From Chara braunii (lineage: Eukaryota; Streptophyta; Charophyceae; Charales; Characeae), in NCBI GenBank assembly GCA_003427395.1, contig BFEA01000703.1, positions 691,608 to 714,309 of the forward strand: a stretch of DNA of 22,702 nt, in the 5' to 3' direction. The translations under genes and the position numbers were made by a program. Numbering within the stretch: position 1 is the stretch's first letter; every line of letters starts with the position of its first letter. The notes beneath the pieces were generated by a model. The model ran no database searches. It saw only the letters and a list, made by a program, of their open reading frames with translations, and had not been told where the DNA came from. Below, one piece after another: positions 9,435 through 19,296 of this stretch.

Positions 9435-9612
9435 AGACCTTTCATGCTGCAAAACCAATCTGTGTATGGGACGCTGGGCCCGTTTCCCAACAGGTGACGC
9501 TCCCCACCAATAGATGGAGCCTCTCCCCAGGTGTTAGAGGTGTCTGCTCTTATCAGCACCTCTAACACTGGCGAGGGTGTTGCAAAAAAAAAATAAAAAA
9601 AAAAAAAAAAAA
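9435..9612 (+). mobile_element. 178-bp poly(A)-tailed retroposon (SINE or 5'-truncated LINE)
   Basis: The insertion is delimited exactly by 15-bp duplications and ends in an A-rich tail (9584-9612), the signature of target-primed reverse transcription. It is non-coding. From 9469 on it is related to the 3' end of the LINE in this window (from 19176): both share GGGCCCG and TCCCCACCAATAGATGGA and a hairpin of the same shape. The first 35 bp are only weakly similar to the LINE and hold no clear Pol III box A or B. It is therefore either a SINE that borrowed a LINE tail or a very short LINE copy of a sister subfamily. The identical duplications suggest it inserted late, into an already existing gypsy gag. 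Confidence 0.9.
9527..9571 (+). other. 3'-tail hairpin of the 178-bp retroposon
   Basis: CCAG-G-TGTTAGAGGTG pairs with CACCTCTAACA-CTGG, giving 15 base pairs with one bulged G around the loop TCTGCTCTTATCAG. It lies 12 nt before the poly(A). The LINE carries the equivalent hairpin at 19235-19280. Confidence 0.8.
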
Positions 9613-9627
9613 GTCAGTTTGGAGGCA
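9613..9627 (+). repeat. Target-site duplication, right copy (15 bp)
   Basis: Exact repeat of 9420-9434 (GTCAGTTTGGAGGCA), directly after the A tail of the 178-bp retroposon. Gag coding continues from here. Confidence 0.95.
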
Positions 9628-10092
9628 GGAGACCTCCTTACCGCTACAAGCAGCAAAAAAACCTTTGTTCGTGGGCAATTTCGTGGCAGCAATCGCTTAG
9701 CTTCGCTTGACTTGTTGGAAGGGGAAAGAGAGGTCGAAGCAGATGACCTCACTCTTGGCGACGACTGAGAACAAAACGCTGATAGAGTCTGCTCTTCAAC
9801 TCAAGAATCTGACATAAACAATGATGATGATAAATTTTGTGCCTTTAAAAAGACTGCCCATGGGAAGGGAAACCAGAACCGGAATTCGGTAAGGAGCTTT
9901 GTCGCACTTCTAAAGGGATCTAAAATCCCAGCCAAACCGGAGGATGCAAGCACTAAACCTTGGGTGGACCTCCGGATCAAAGGTTGACTGGAAGGCTAGA
10001 ATGAAGAAGCGGGGTTGCCTACATTGCCTGGAATCGAACCCTAAAGTGCAAGATTGCTATAGGCTGCAGGGAAACCAGAATCAGGCGTAGAG

Positions 10093-10640
10093 TTGGCATC
10101 AGCACCCTCTACGGCAAGGAAGACTGAATATGATGTAATTCAACAGTCCTCTCTTGAAGCCCCGTCGTCTGCTGATTCCAAGGCTGAAGTTTGTCATGCT
10201 TTGTATGTTGAGCCTTGGGAGGAGTCTGAGACGGTTGACTTCCACTGTCACTTAGGGCATTGGGCTGAGATGAAACATCAGCGTGCTCAAGGGACAATGA
10301 GGTTAATCTTCTTTACGCTTCTCATAAACCACCGCTATCTCAGTGTCTTGATCGATTGTGGTGCAACAACTAATTTCATGTCACCACATGGGATACGCAA
10401 AGTGGGTTTGGGAATGAAGCAAGTGGCTTTACATAACCCTTGTCGGACTCAAGTAGGCAACAAAGAAGTTGTCTCATCTACACATGCAGTCAAAGGTGTG
10501 CGCACTACCATTGACAAGGACAAGACAGAGTCACCCACGCATTGACCTTCTATGTCCTTGACAAGTGTCCCTTCGACGCTGTCCTTAGCTTGGTGCAGTC
10601 CCAATGCGAATGGACCAGGTGAGGAGCCACTTTTCATGGT
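10093..10640 (+). pseudogene. Retropepsin-like protease of plus-strand gypsy element
   Basis: After a serine-rich linker the frame enters a retropepsin-like domain: strand LIFFTLLINHRYLSVL, active-site loop VLIDCGATTNFMS at about 10345-10383, and a helix HGIRKVGLGM. Near 10535 the frame shifts by one base into THALTFYVLDKCPFDAVLSL, the C-terminal part of gypsy proteases. The usual D-S/T-G triplet reads D-C-G. It would process the gag-pol polyprotein. The linker to the reverse transcriptase (NEFLVLLDEKHESS) follows until the LINE insertion at 10741. The assignment is strong from the two halves and the position between gag and RT. Confidence 0.85.
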
Positions 10641-10740
10641 CAAAGATGCTCAAGGGAACGAGTTTCTCGTCCTCTTGGATGAGAAGCATGAGTCCTCAGT
10701 GACTTTCTCAATGCCATGCAGTTCTGCAAAAAGTAGCGCA

Positions 10741-11120
10741 CCAACAGGAGGAAGAAAGGCGAAGGTTGTTGACACAACAACAAGGACAACAACGACTCCT
10801 CCCACAGCCTCCTGATTCCCACTGTTTGCTCCTCGAGGTGCCAGCTGAAGGTTTGGATGGAACTTGACATGGGGAGCTGGAACTTCAACAGATGGACACT
10901 TCAGACCTAGAACAGGACAGACAGCCGGACCATCTGCCGTCCCAGTCAACTGATGTGGAAATGCAGAATGCCCTTGTGTTATCAAGTAACCGCGAGGTGA
11001 AACAAAAACTGTGTTTCCTCACAGACTGGACTTTACTAAAAATATTCTCACTTACGGAAAACAGCCCGGTTGACACACTGTCCACACGACAATGGGAAGA
11101 GGCGAAAACAGTACTGATGA
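10741..11120 (+). repeat. 380-bp direct repeat in LINE ORF1, copy 1
   Basis: This starts exactly at the LINE left edge and matches 12855-13234 at 376 of 380 positions with no indels by eye. All four differences are C/T. Copy 1 has a TGA (10864-10866) where copy 2 has CGA. The sequence after copy 1 continues the ORF1 frame. Confidence 0.95.
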
Positions 11121-12256
11121 ACAGTCCACGGATCCTCGCAGCAGTCGAGAGACATGATGAGGTCTCCGCTATAGACTGGATGGAGGTGGGAGCAGCTATA
11201 GTCTTTGTTATAAATGAGTTTTTGGACAAAATGGAACAGTTTGCTTATGACTGGGTGACTAACCATGCGAGCAGCAACCATGAGGCGTTCCTACACGAGG
11301 GCCTGGCCTGGCCCAAGCCCCTAGCCCTGGAGCTCTGCAACCCTCTATACGGCAGCCAACCATCACTAGGACAACTGCGAACCCGGAGTCCCCCGCCAAA
11401 GTATAGGCCTAAGTTGCAACCAGATAACGGGCAGCCCTCTCACAAATCGCACAAACCGCACGAATTGACCAAGTCGCCCCCTACCCAGCAGGACAAAAAC
11501 ATCAAGGACGTCAGGGGGCATGGACCCGCCCAGGGCACCCAGAAAGACTCCCCCTCGCGAGCACAGAAGGAGGATCGAATGTCTGTTGTCAGTCCCACTG
11601 AAGATACATCTGGAAGAGGTCCAGACCCTCCGGCCCCATCGATAGAGGATCTGACAGAGTCTCACAAATTGACAGAAGGGACACAGGCTCGTGATACAAA
11701 ACTGGGCCTATGTGCACTCCAGAGTGTGCAGAAACCACAGACTGATGATAAGACAGAAGATCGGAGTCTGCTATCGACCAGGGTGTGCAAACATGACCTG
11801 GATCAGAAATCGACCAACAGTGCAATTACAGAAACAGCAGATCGCTCACTGATTGGCCAAGCGACGCAGGCCGTCCAACCGGGTCCCTTATCTGAAGTCA
11901 AACCCCCGCCTTCAGCCAGGGACACCCCCTGTCTCAAAGACACCCCAATCCGATCCCTCGAAGGTAAGGATATAGACCGATCTCACACTTCACAAGGGGT
12001 CTGGGACAAAGCCACCTCCTTACTTGACAAATTGAAAGTGTGTCGTTCCCCCAACAGCACTGCCTTCATCAGCCTCAACAGCCGAGCTCGCAGAACCACT
12101 CGAGGCTGCATGACCTATTGGAGCAGGCTGATGGCCAGCAAGACCCAAAGGGAGATAACGGAGGAAAGCAGAGCTCACACGCAGACCAGCTACACGGCCA
12201 CCAGGGACAGGCTAGGGATCAGCACGCCCCAATGGAAGATGACGGTGGAAAGCTGA
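10892..12256 (+). pseudogene. LINE ORF1-like protein, first fragment (454 codons open)
   Basis: The frame opens at MDTSDLEQDRQPDHLPSQS, continues through a conserved-looking helical part (VEMQNALVLSS, KLCFLTDWTLLKIFSL, VEVGAA-like IDWMEVGAAIVFVINEFL), then a long hydrophilic, proline- and charge-rich linker (RSPPPKYRPK onward) with no fold I recognise. Near 12036 the reading frame that makes sense changes to the glutamine-rich frame, so the last 70 or so codons are probably out of frame. Lying upstream of an L1-type ORF2, it is inferred to be ORF1, which in LINEs usually encodes an RNA-binding chaperone. No zinc knuckle or RRM is evident in this part. The start codon may be internal: copy 2 of the repeat shows an open glutamine-rich frame upstream of MDTSD. 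Confidence 0.6.
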
Positions 12257-13234
12257 ACCAGGTCATAGACCAACAGCGAGTGCAACTGCAATGCCGGACG
12301 CTCCTACTTCAGGACACGGAACAACACCAGGACCTGGTTAAGACTGATGAGGTGCAGGATCGGGTACACCAACAAACCCTTCCTGCAGCCCACAACAGCC
12401 AAATACAACAGCATTCAGGACAGGAGCAGCAAGCAGGGCAGGAGCAGCAAGTTCTGCTGAACCAACAACAACTTCTCTTAAATCAGCACCAGCAACAACA
12501 TCAACAAACCCTGCAGCAACAACAGACGATCCAACACGACATACAACGCCAACAGCACATTCAACAGCAACAAATACAAGAACAGCAACAGGTGCAGAGG
12601 CACATGTTGCAACAATCGCTGTGGCAGACACACCAGCACCACCAACAACAACAATGGCAGCAGGGTTACATAGAAGAACAACTTCACCTCCTGTTGCAGG
12701 CACAACTAGAACAACACCAAAAGCAACATCACCACGACCTTTTGATGCTGCAACAGCAAAACCAACACCAGGTAAACCTTTATTGGCAACAGCAGCTCTG
12801 TCAACAACAGAGACAAGTCTTGCAACAGCAACAACACCAACTGCTTGCCTACTGCCAACAGGAGGAAGAAAGGCGAAGGTTGCTGATACAACAACAAGGA
12901 CAACAACGACTCCTCCCACAGCCTCCTGATTCCCACTGTTTGCTCCTCGAGGTGCCAGCTGAAGGTTTGGATGGAACTCGACATGGGGAGCTGGAACTTC
13001 AACAGATGGACACTTCAGACCCAGAACAGGACAGACAGCCGGACCATCTGCCGTCCCAGTCAACTGATGTGGAAATGCAGAATGCCCTTGTGTTATCAAG
13101 TAACCGCGAGGTGAAACAAAAACTGTGTTTCCTCACAGACTGGACTTTACTAAAAATATTCTCACTTACGGAAAACAGCCCGGTTGACACACTGTCCACA
13201 CGACAATGGGAAGAGGCGAAAACAGTACTGATGA
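12040..13234 (+). pseudogene. LINE ORF1 glutamine-rich segment leading into repeat copy 2
   Basis: The open frame has runs of CAA/CAG codons from about 12280 to 12930: glutamine with histidine and leucine makes up most of some 200 residues (for example QQHIQQQQIQEQQQVQRHM). It passes in frame through EEERRRLLIQQQGQQRLLPQ into MDTSDPEQDRQPDHLPS, which shows that the glutamine-rich part belongs N-terminal to MDTSD in the same protein. At 13234 the repeat ends and the frame is lost within 12 codons. Such low-complexity, coiled-coil-prone segments could drive ORF1 self-association; that is inference. The true start codon is not visible, as the frame opens at a rearrangement junction. Confidence 0.6.
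12855..13234 (+). repeat. 380-bp direct repeat in LINE ORF1, copy 2
   Basis: Second copy of 10741-11120. Upstream it is continuous with the glutamine-rich frame; downstream it breaks off at GATGA and joins the ORF1 C-terminal part out of frame. Confidence 0.95.
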
Positions 13235-13805
13235 GAGGGCCCTGGCACTGTCACTGCAAAAAAAATTGAAAGACATGGTGCGCCTAGAAGAAGACGACAG
13301 TGCTCCTGAGGATATTCCTCCGGGTGTGGTTCTTTTCCCCCTCACAAGGGCCAAAGAAGAAAGGGAGTGGCGGGTGGGATTCAGACCGCTGCCCGACCAG
13401 TCAGTGAATCCCACAGCCAGATTGGGACTCACAGTGGAGGGGTGGAGAGGGAACCCCTCTACAGCGGTCATCCTGAAGAGACTAAAATATTGGATAAAAG
13501 AATCTGATATCAGGGGGGTGATCAGAGTAGTCCTCCCAAACACTCTCTCTTTCCCGAAGCGGATCATCCCGGTGATAGTCCTCATGGACTCCCAAACAAG
13601 CACACACAAGAAAAACACTTCCTTTGAATGGTTTTCACATAGTCAACTCATGAACCTTGCACCGGATCGCTTCAAAACTAACCACAATTGGACTTTCTCG
13701 AGGGTTCTCACATTCGTGAGACTATTCCTAAAGGACAATGTTCTTGAGGACCATCATCAATGGGACGATCCGCCATTTGTCCTTTCGGTCAAGACCATCG
13801 ACTGA
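13235..13805 (+). pseudogene. LINE ORF1 C-terminal part
   Basis: The open frame reads from RALALSLQKKLKDMVRLEEDD through PPGVVLFPLTRAKEEREW, FRPLPDQSVNPTARLGLTV, a lysine/arginine-rich helix ILKRLKYWIKESDI, and FKTNHNWTFSRVLTFVRLFL to a stop at 13803-13805, 52 bp before the ORF2 ATG. I do not recognise a named domain. The position directly before ORF2 and the basic, globular composition suit the nucleic-acid-binding end of a LINE ORF1. It is cut off from the rest of ORF1 by the junction at 13234/13235, where the frame changes. Confidence 0.6.
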
Positions 13806-13857
13806 AAGGTCACTTTTGTACCATTATTCAGAACGAAGATAATACAACTCGTAAGTG

Positions 13858-16800
13858 ATGGCTGGAATCAACTCTCAGTGCGTCGCACAGAGCCCGCTGG
13901 CCGAATCCCCACCAAGGATGCAGACCTCCGACGACGACCCGAGCCCTTTCCCTCATCCCCCGTCGCCCCCGCCAGACCCCCCAAGGGCAACCCCGCCTCC
14001 ACCTCCACCGCCCCCCCCTCAATGCCCGCCTCCACCCCCACTATTCCCCCGGGTCAGGAGACAGCCGCAGTGGGCAGAGAAGCTAGCCAGAGCAGATTTG
14101 GATATTCGCTCTTTGAACGTTAATGGTCTTATACAGGCCTCACAAAGCAAGAGGGACGCCATTTGGAACCTGATCAGGTCCACAGACACCGGCCAGTGGC
14201 CAGATGCCATATGTGTGCAGGAGACACACCTGCAAGACACACCACCCCACATCGCCAAAGCAAAAGCTTTATGGCCCCATACGTCCTTCTGCGCGCCAGC
14301 CACAACAAGGGCATCGACTGGGGTGGCAGTTTGGTTGCCGCCATCATCGAGACTTAAATCTCGTACGATTATGACAGGCACTAGGGGCGTTGGGTGATTT
14401 TGAAAGCAACAGTGCATGACGAGGAACTATATCTAGTTTGTGTCTATGCCCCGAATGACCCTACTGGCAGGGTGAATTTCTGGCTGACACTGCAACAAAA
14501 CCTGCCAGAGGATGGCCCGTTAATAATGACTGGGGACTTTAACACTGCATTAGACTCGACCATGGACCGCAGATCATCCTCACAACACCAGGTACCGGCT
14601 GACCCCGCGCTGCATCAGGTTAGTCCATACATCGTTATGCTCAACCAACATATGTTGGACAGACAACTAGAAGATGTGTATAGGACGTTGCACCCAACCA
14701 AAAGGGCGTACACTTGTCTGTCTTCTAGGGGACAGCAGGGTATATCTAATTCGCGAATAGACCTGACTCTTGTATCTAAAGATCTGTCGGGCCTGGTCAT
14801 CGCTGCAAACATTCTCCCCATCAGCCCGTGCAAGTCATTTGACCATAGGTTGATCTCCCTCGGACTGTCCTATCACTCCCATATCCGGAGAGGCCCTGGC
14901 TTTTATAAACTGAACACTTCTCTTCTTCCCCTCTCCAAATTCAAAGAAATGGTAAACGACTTCTGGCATTTTTGGCAAACACAGAAGCCTACCACAGGAG
15001 AAAGGGTCTCATGGTTCAATGAAGGGATGGCTCAACTCAGAGAACGAGCTAAGAGGTTTTCAACCCAGTATGCGAGGGACCGCAAGGCGATATTGGAGAG
15101 TCTCATGAAGAAACTAGAAGAATGGGACGAACAGGCAGTGAACGACCCGCTGCACACTCCATCCTTCGATGAGCTACAAAAAGCTAGGGATCACCTCCAG
15201 GACTACATAGATCAGCAAACACAAGCTTGGAGGATTCAAGCGCGCGTCAAGCGAGAGCATACTGAAGGCACGATGGCGAAATCTTTTTTTGACAGAGCCA
15301 AGGCGCATTCACGAGCCAACACGGTCCCAAGACTCAAGCACCCCTTTCAAGCAGACGCGCCAGTGGCAACAAATGCCTATAAAATAGTGGACTATGCAGC
15401 TAAATACTGCCAGAACCTGTTCACATCGCAAACTCCCACAAAACCCCCACAACAGGTTAACCGAGCACGGGAACAAATGATGCATGCAATCCAGACACGC
15501 CTTACACCTGCCCAAAAAAACCAATTGGACACGCCTCTCACCATCGACGAAGTCAAGGATGCCCTTGATGATATGGAGGACGAAAAGACCCCTGGGGTGG
15601 ACGCCTTTCCCAAGGAATTCTGGGTCCAGTTCTGGGACCTGCTGAGAGCAGACCTGATGGAATACATTGGGGCGATCCAACGGGAAGGTACGTTTGGGGG
15701 TATGATAGGTCAAGGGGTCACTACTTTACTCTACAAGAAGGGGGACAAGGAAGAAATTAGAAACTACAGGCCGATCACGCTTCTTCCTGTCCCCTATAAA
15801 CTTGTGGCAAAAACGTTAACCAGAAGATTGTTGCCGCTTATGAACCTTCTCATACATTCAGATCACACGGCCTTCATGCCTAACCGCAACATCCAGGATA
15901 ACATACTGCTAGTCAACGAGACAATCAAATATGCCCGCCAAAGAAGGGTCCCAACAGCGGTGATCTTCATAGACTTTGAAAAAGCCTATGACCACGTTGA
16001 CTGGGATTTCCTGGATATGTGTCTGATAAAGATGAATTTTGGGGCCGTCTTTAGTCAGTGGGTACAACTTCTTCATAGGTCAGCCTCAACGAATATGTTA
16101 AACGGCCACTTGGCGGCCCCCTTCGCCCTCCAGAGATCAGTGCGCCCAGGGGACCCGATAGCGCCCTTGTTGTTTGTCATTGTCATGGAGACCTTGGCCT
16201 CACTAATTAGAACCCACCCCCAAATCCAAAAAGTGTCAATCCTAGAGCTGCCGCTCACCTGGTTCCGATGACATCCCTCTTCGCAGATGACCTTACAGTG
16301 CTCATCCGAGCAGATGTGCAAAGCCTTCAGGCATTAACGAAAGTTATACATCAATTCTCGCTGGCTGCTGATATGAAGGTGAATTGGGATGCTAAAACTG
16401 AAGGCTGGTGGCTGCATCCCCAGGATGACAACCCCCCCCGGAACCGCGGATTGCATGGGCTCCAAAGGAAACAGCAATCAAAATCTTAGGGGTAAATCTG
16501 ACAGCGTTGGGCCCTCCATCGGACCACGGAGAGAACTTGGTTAACCTTGCGATAGACAGACTGAGCAGGTGGGAAAAATTGCATACATCTCTCACAGGTC
16601 GGGCTCTGGCAATAAACAATGCGATCCTTGCCGCAATCTGGTACAAAATGGCAGTGTGGCCCCTTAACCAAAAGCAATATACCAGACTCAGACACACCTT
16701 GACGTCTTACCTGTGGAAAAACAGTGCCACGGCACAAGGAGCCCTGAACAGGGTGAGATGGGATATACTGACACAACCGAGATCTAAAGGCGGAGTAGGA

Positions 16801-18366
16801 ATACTTGACCCGAAAAGAGAGAGCGAAGCCCTTATTTTTAAAGTGCTTGTCAGACTCCTTATAGGTGATGACATTCCGTGGGCGCCGATGGGTTGCTTGC
16901 AAATTGCAAATTTGGCCCCGGAATCGCCGGTCGAAAACCGGGTGCACCCTTTTCAATGGTTGACAAATGCCCACTGGTGTATACCTTCTCATTCTCACCA
17001 ACCGCGCCCACCGGAAAATGTGGTGCAAGCCACGAAACAGGATATATCAAATGATCCACTTTGCCCCAGCATGCTCAAACTTTGGAGAAAAGTGGGACCA
17101 AAACAGAAACAGCCTCCTAACAGGTGGCAAGACATATGGCGACGACCTCTCTTCGGCAATCCCTTTATATTAGATGATAAGGGGAAGCCTTTCACTCTCA
17201 CTACGAACTCTCTGTGGCTCGGCTGGGTCAAACGTGTCATTTTCACTATAGGTAACCTGTGGGACGTGGAAAGAAGGGACAAGATCTCACCGGACCAACT
17301 ACAAAAAAAGTTGAAATACTCCAAACAAGTGTCCACAAGATTGGATCTGCTGAAAGAGGCCATACCGATTGCCTGGCTCCTTGCCCTGAAAACTGGGCCC
17401 ACTGTGCAACAAGAGGACTGGGTGGTCAAACGCGCAGACCTGCCACTGCCACTCGTGGTCTATAGAGTGGAGACGAACGATCAAGGAACATGCACTCTAC
17501 AGGCCCATGAACCTGGGATGCCGGGAGGGAGGATGTCTCAGATTGTAAGGAATGCAGATCTGGACTGTAATGAAAATTTGGAAATCCTCATACACATAAG
17601 AGTGGTCGGCGACCACAAAGACGGGTTTTTTGCCTACGAGTCCATGATTTCGGTTGCAGCCCTATCTTTCAACCCGGAGGAGTGGGAGTGGGCAAATGGT
17701 AAACCGAAGCACATGTGGGACTACACAGTCAAAGGTGGCTACAGACAATCGGAACCGCAACTACCGATAGAACCCATCATCATTGCAAGATGGACTAGGG
17801 ACTCTCCTATCGACCCGACCCAAGTACAAAATCTGCCCTGGAACAAATACTCTAAGATTATGCCTACCAACCTCAGATCGTTACAGTGGTAGATTCTACA
17901 TCAGTGCCTCCCCACACCGGATTGGCTGGTGTCCAGAACTGACTTGGAACAGAAAGGGTTGTTATCCCCCATCTGTTCCTATTGTGGCAATACATCACCC
18001 CCGGCAAGAGCGACTCTCGAGCACTGCCTCTTGGCATGCCCAATGGTGGCCCAGATTTGGCGGTGGTGGGATGCAGCATTCCACTCCCTCACCACCCTCC
18101 ACATCCCCTGGGACATGGCCCTACTATTGCTGGGCAGCAAAGACCTCATCCCAAAAAAGTGGCCAGCGTTTGCAGTCAACCTCTTCTCATATACCAGGCT
18201 TCACGTGCTAATGTTGGCCTGGCGTGCAAGATGCTCCTTTGAGAGACAGGACCACCAGTTTGGATTGCTACAGGCCCAGCAAGCATTGGAGGAGGTGATT
18301 AGAGTCCACACATACGAAGCCTGGAAGGCCGCAAAACAAGAATACAAAAGTGAGAAGGAGCCATAG
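13858..18366 (+). pseudogene. LINE ORF2: endonuclease, reverse transcriptase, zinc finger
   Basis: The ATG at 13858 is followed by a proline-rich N-terminal region (runs of 9 and 5 prolines), then an L1-type AP endonuclease (14080-14880) with LNVNG, the catalytic QETH at 14218-14229, GDFN at 14532-14543, SRID at 14751-14762 and the final DH at 14841-14846. A one-base frameshift lies in the G run near 14384-14387. The reverse transcriptase (15540-16400) shows PGVDAFPKEFW, YRPITLLPVPYKL, FIDFEKAYDHVDW, RPGDPIAPLLF and the catalytic FADD at 16280-16291, with a frameshift just before FADD. Another shift falls in the run of eight C at 16432-16439. The C-terminal part ends in a zf-RVT finger C-X2-C-X12-H-X4-C (17974-18039) and has an in-frame TAG at 17890-17892. 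The intact protein would nick target DNA and copy the LINE RNA there. Confidence 0.93.
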
Positions 18367-19296
18367 GCTAAACAACTCATCATGGACACATACGTTCAGA
18401 TATGGCAGGACCCTCTCAAACGCTTTAGTGAGGTTGATACCGAACTTAACATCACGTGGAAACAATGGAGGACCACTGAGCACACATGGAGTAGGAAACC
18501 CCTGCATGAGTTTCAAATCCTGTACATGCAACCCAATTTCATCCTTGTTCCGAATCCGTCAGTCTTGCCCCCTCACATCCCTCAACTATCTGCCTCTGTC
18601 ACACCAGTCTCCCCATCTGCTCTTCTCCCCCCCCCCCGTTCCACCCCCCTTACCCAGATCCCCAGTCCTCAATCAGGAACGACAGGATGAAAGATACAAA
18701 AGAGTATGGTGGCCCCGCAGGCAATCATGAGCCACAATCCAGCAAGCAGAACGACTGCGACACTCAAGGGGCAATTGAAGACAATTGAAGACACCCACGG
18801 ACTATTACCTCGACAACAACTTACAAGACGCATGAAGGTCACGCTCCCGGGATCAATTCTGTAAAGGGCCACAGGGAGAAACTAGTAAAGGGCCGCAGGG
18901 AGAAAAGGATGGGCCATGAAGAGCTTCAACATCTGCAAGTCAGAAAGATCCAGGGACCAGGATGTTGACGAGGTTCAACAGCCGGAGGGCTCCATGATCG
19001 ATAACCAAAGTTACTCCAGCTTATGCCAATACCATAATAAGTGTGGAAGGGTGGTCATCATGTTGGGCCTCCCAGTGTGCACAACACTACTGTCCTTCGA
19101 TTGTGCGGCATAGTTACTCCCCTTCCGGACTATAAATGTGCTGATGTGACTGGTATATTGAAACAATTGTAATAAGGGACGTTGGGCCCGCTTCTCAGTA
19201 GGTGCTGCTCCCCACCAATAGATGGAACCACCCCGGGAGAGCTTGAGGCGTCTGCTCCTACCAGCACCTCAAGCTGTCCCTCGAGGCCGATTTTTC

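Larger units (their letters stand above)
8306..10092 (+). pseudogene. Broken gag of plus-strand gypsy element
   Basis: The ATG at 8306 (context GCCATGG) opens MATEGASSSDMAPAKLSDM. The frame shifts near 8390 into a charged helical stretch with QKELVEEEKAEEARRK. It shifts back near 8588 into a coiled coil (LEEMSQMRTQMAEMARDHRD), then meets a TAA at 8696-8698 before a proline/serine linker. The gag core follows with MPSRYDGEDVDSWISSM and VYFEVQG, which matches the start of retrotransposon gag domains, up to about 9394. Another shift gives YTDWFSLMKDVVSLEA, where a 178-bp retroposon interrupts it. Beyond it the frame resumes with GDLLTATSSKKTFVRGQF. A zinc knuckle at 10016-10057 reads CLHCLESNPKVQDC, with proline in place of histidine. 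Gag would form the particle and bind element RNA. Identity is certain from order and core; function is lost. Confidence 0.85.

Noticed and set aside
12338-13099. 253-codon minus-strand open frame in the LINE
   Set aside because: It is the reverse shadow of the CAA/CAG repeats (valine/alanine/leucine-rich translation); the plus strand carries the real ORF1 sequence.
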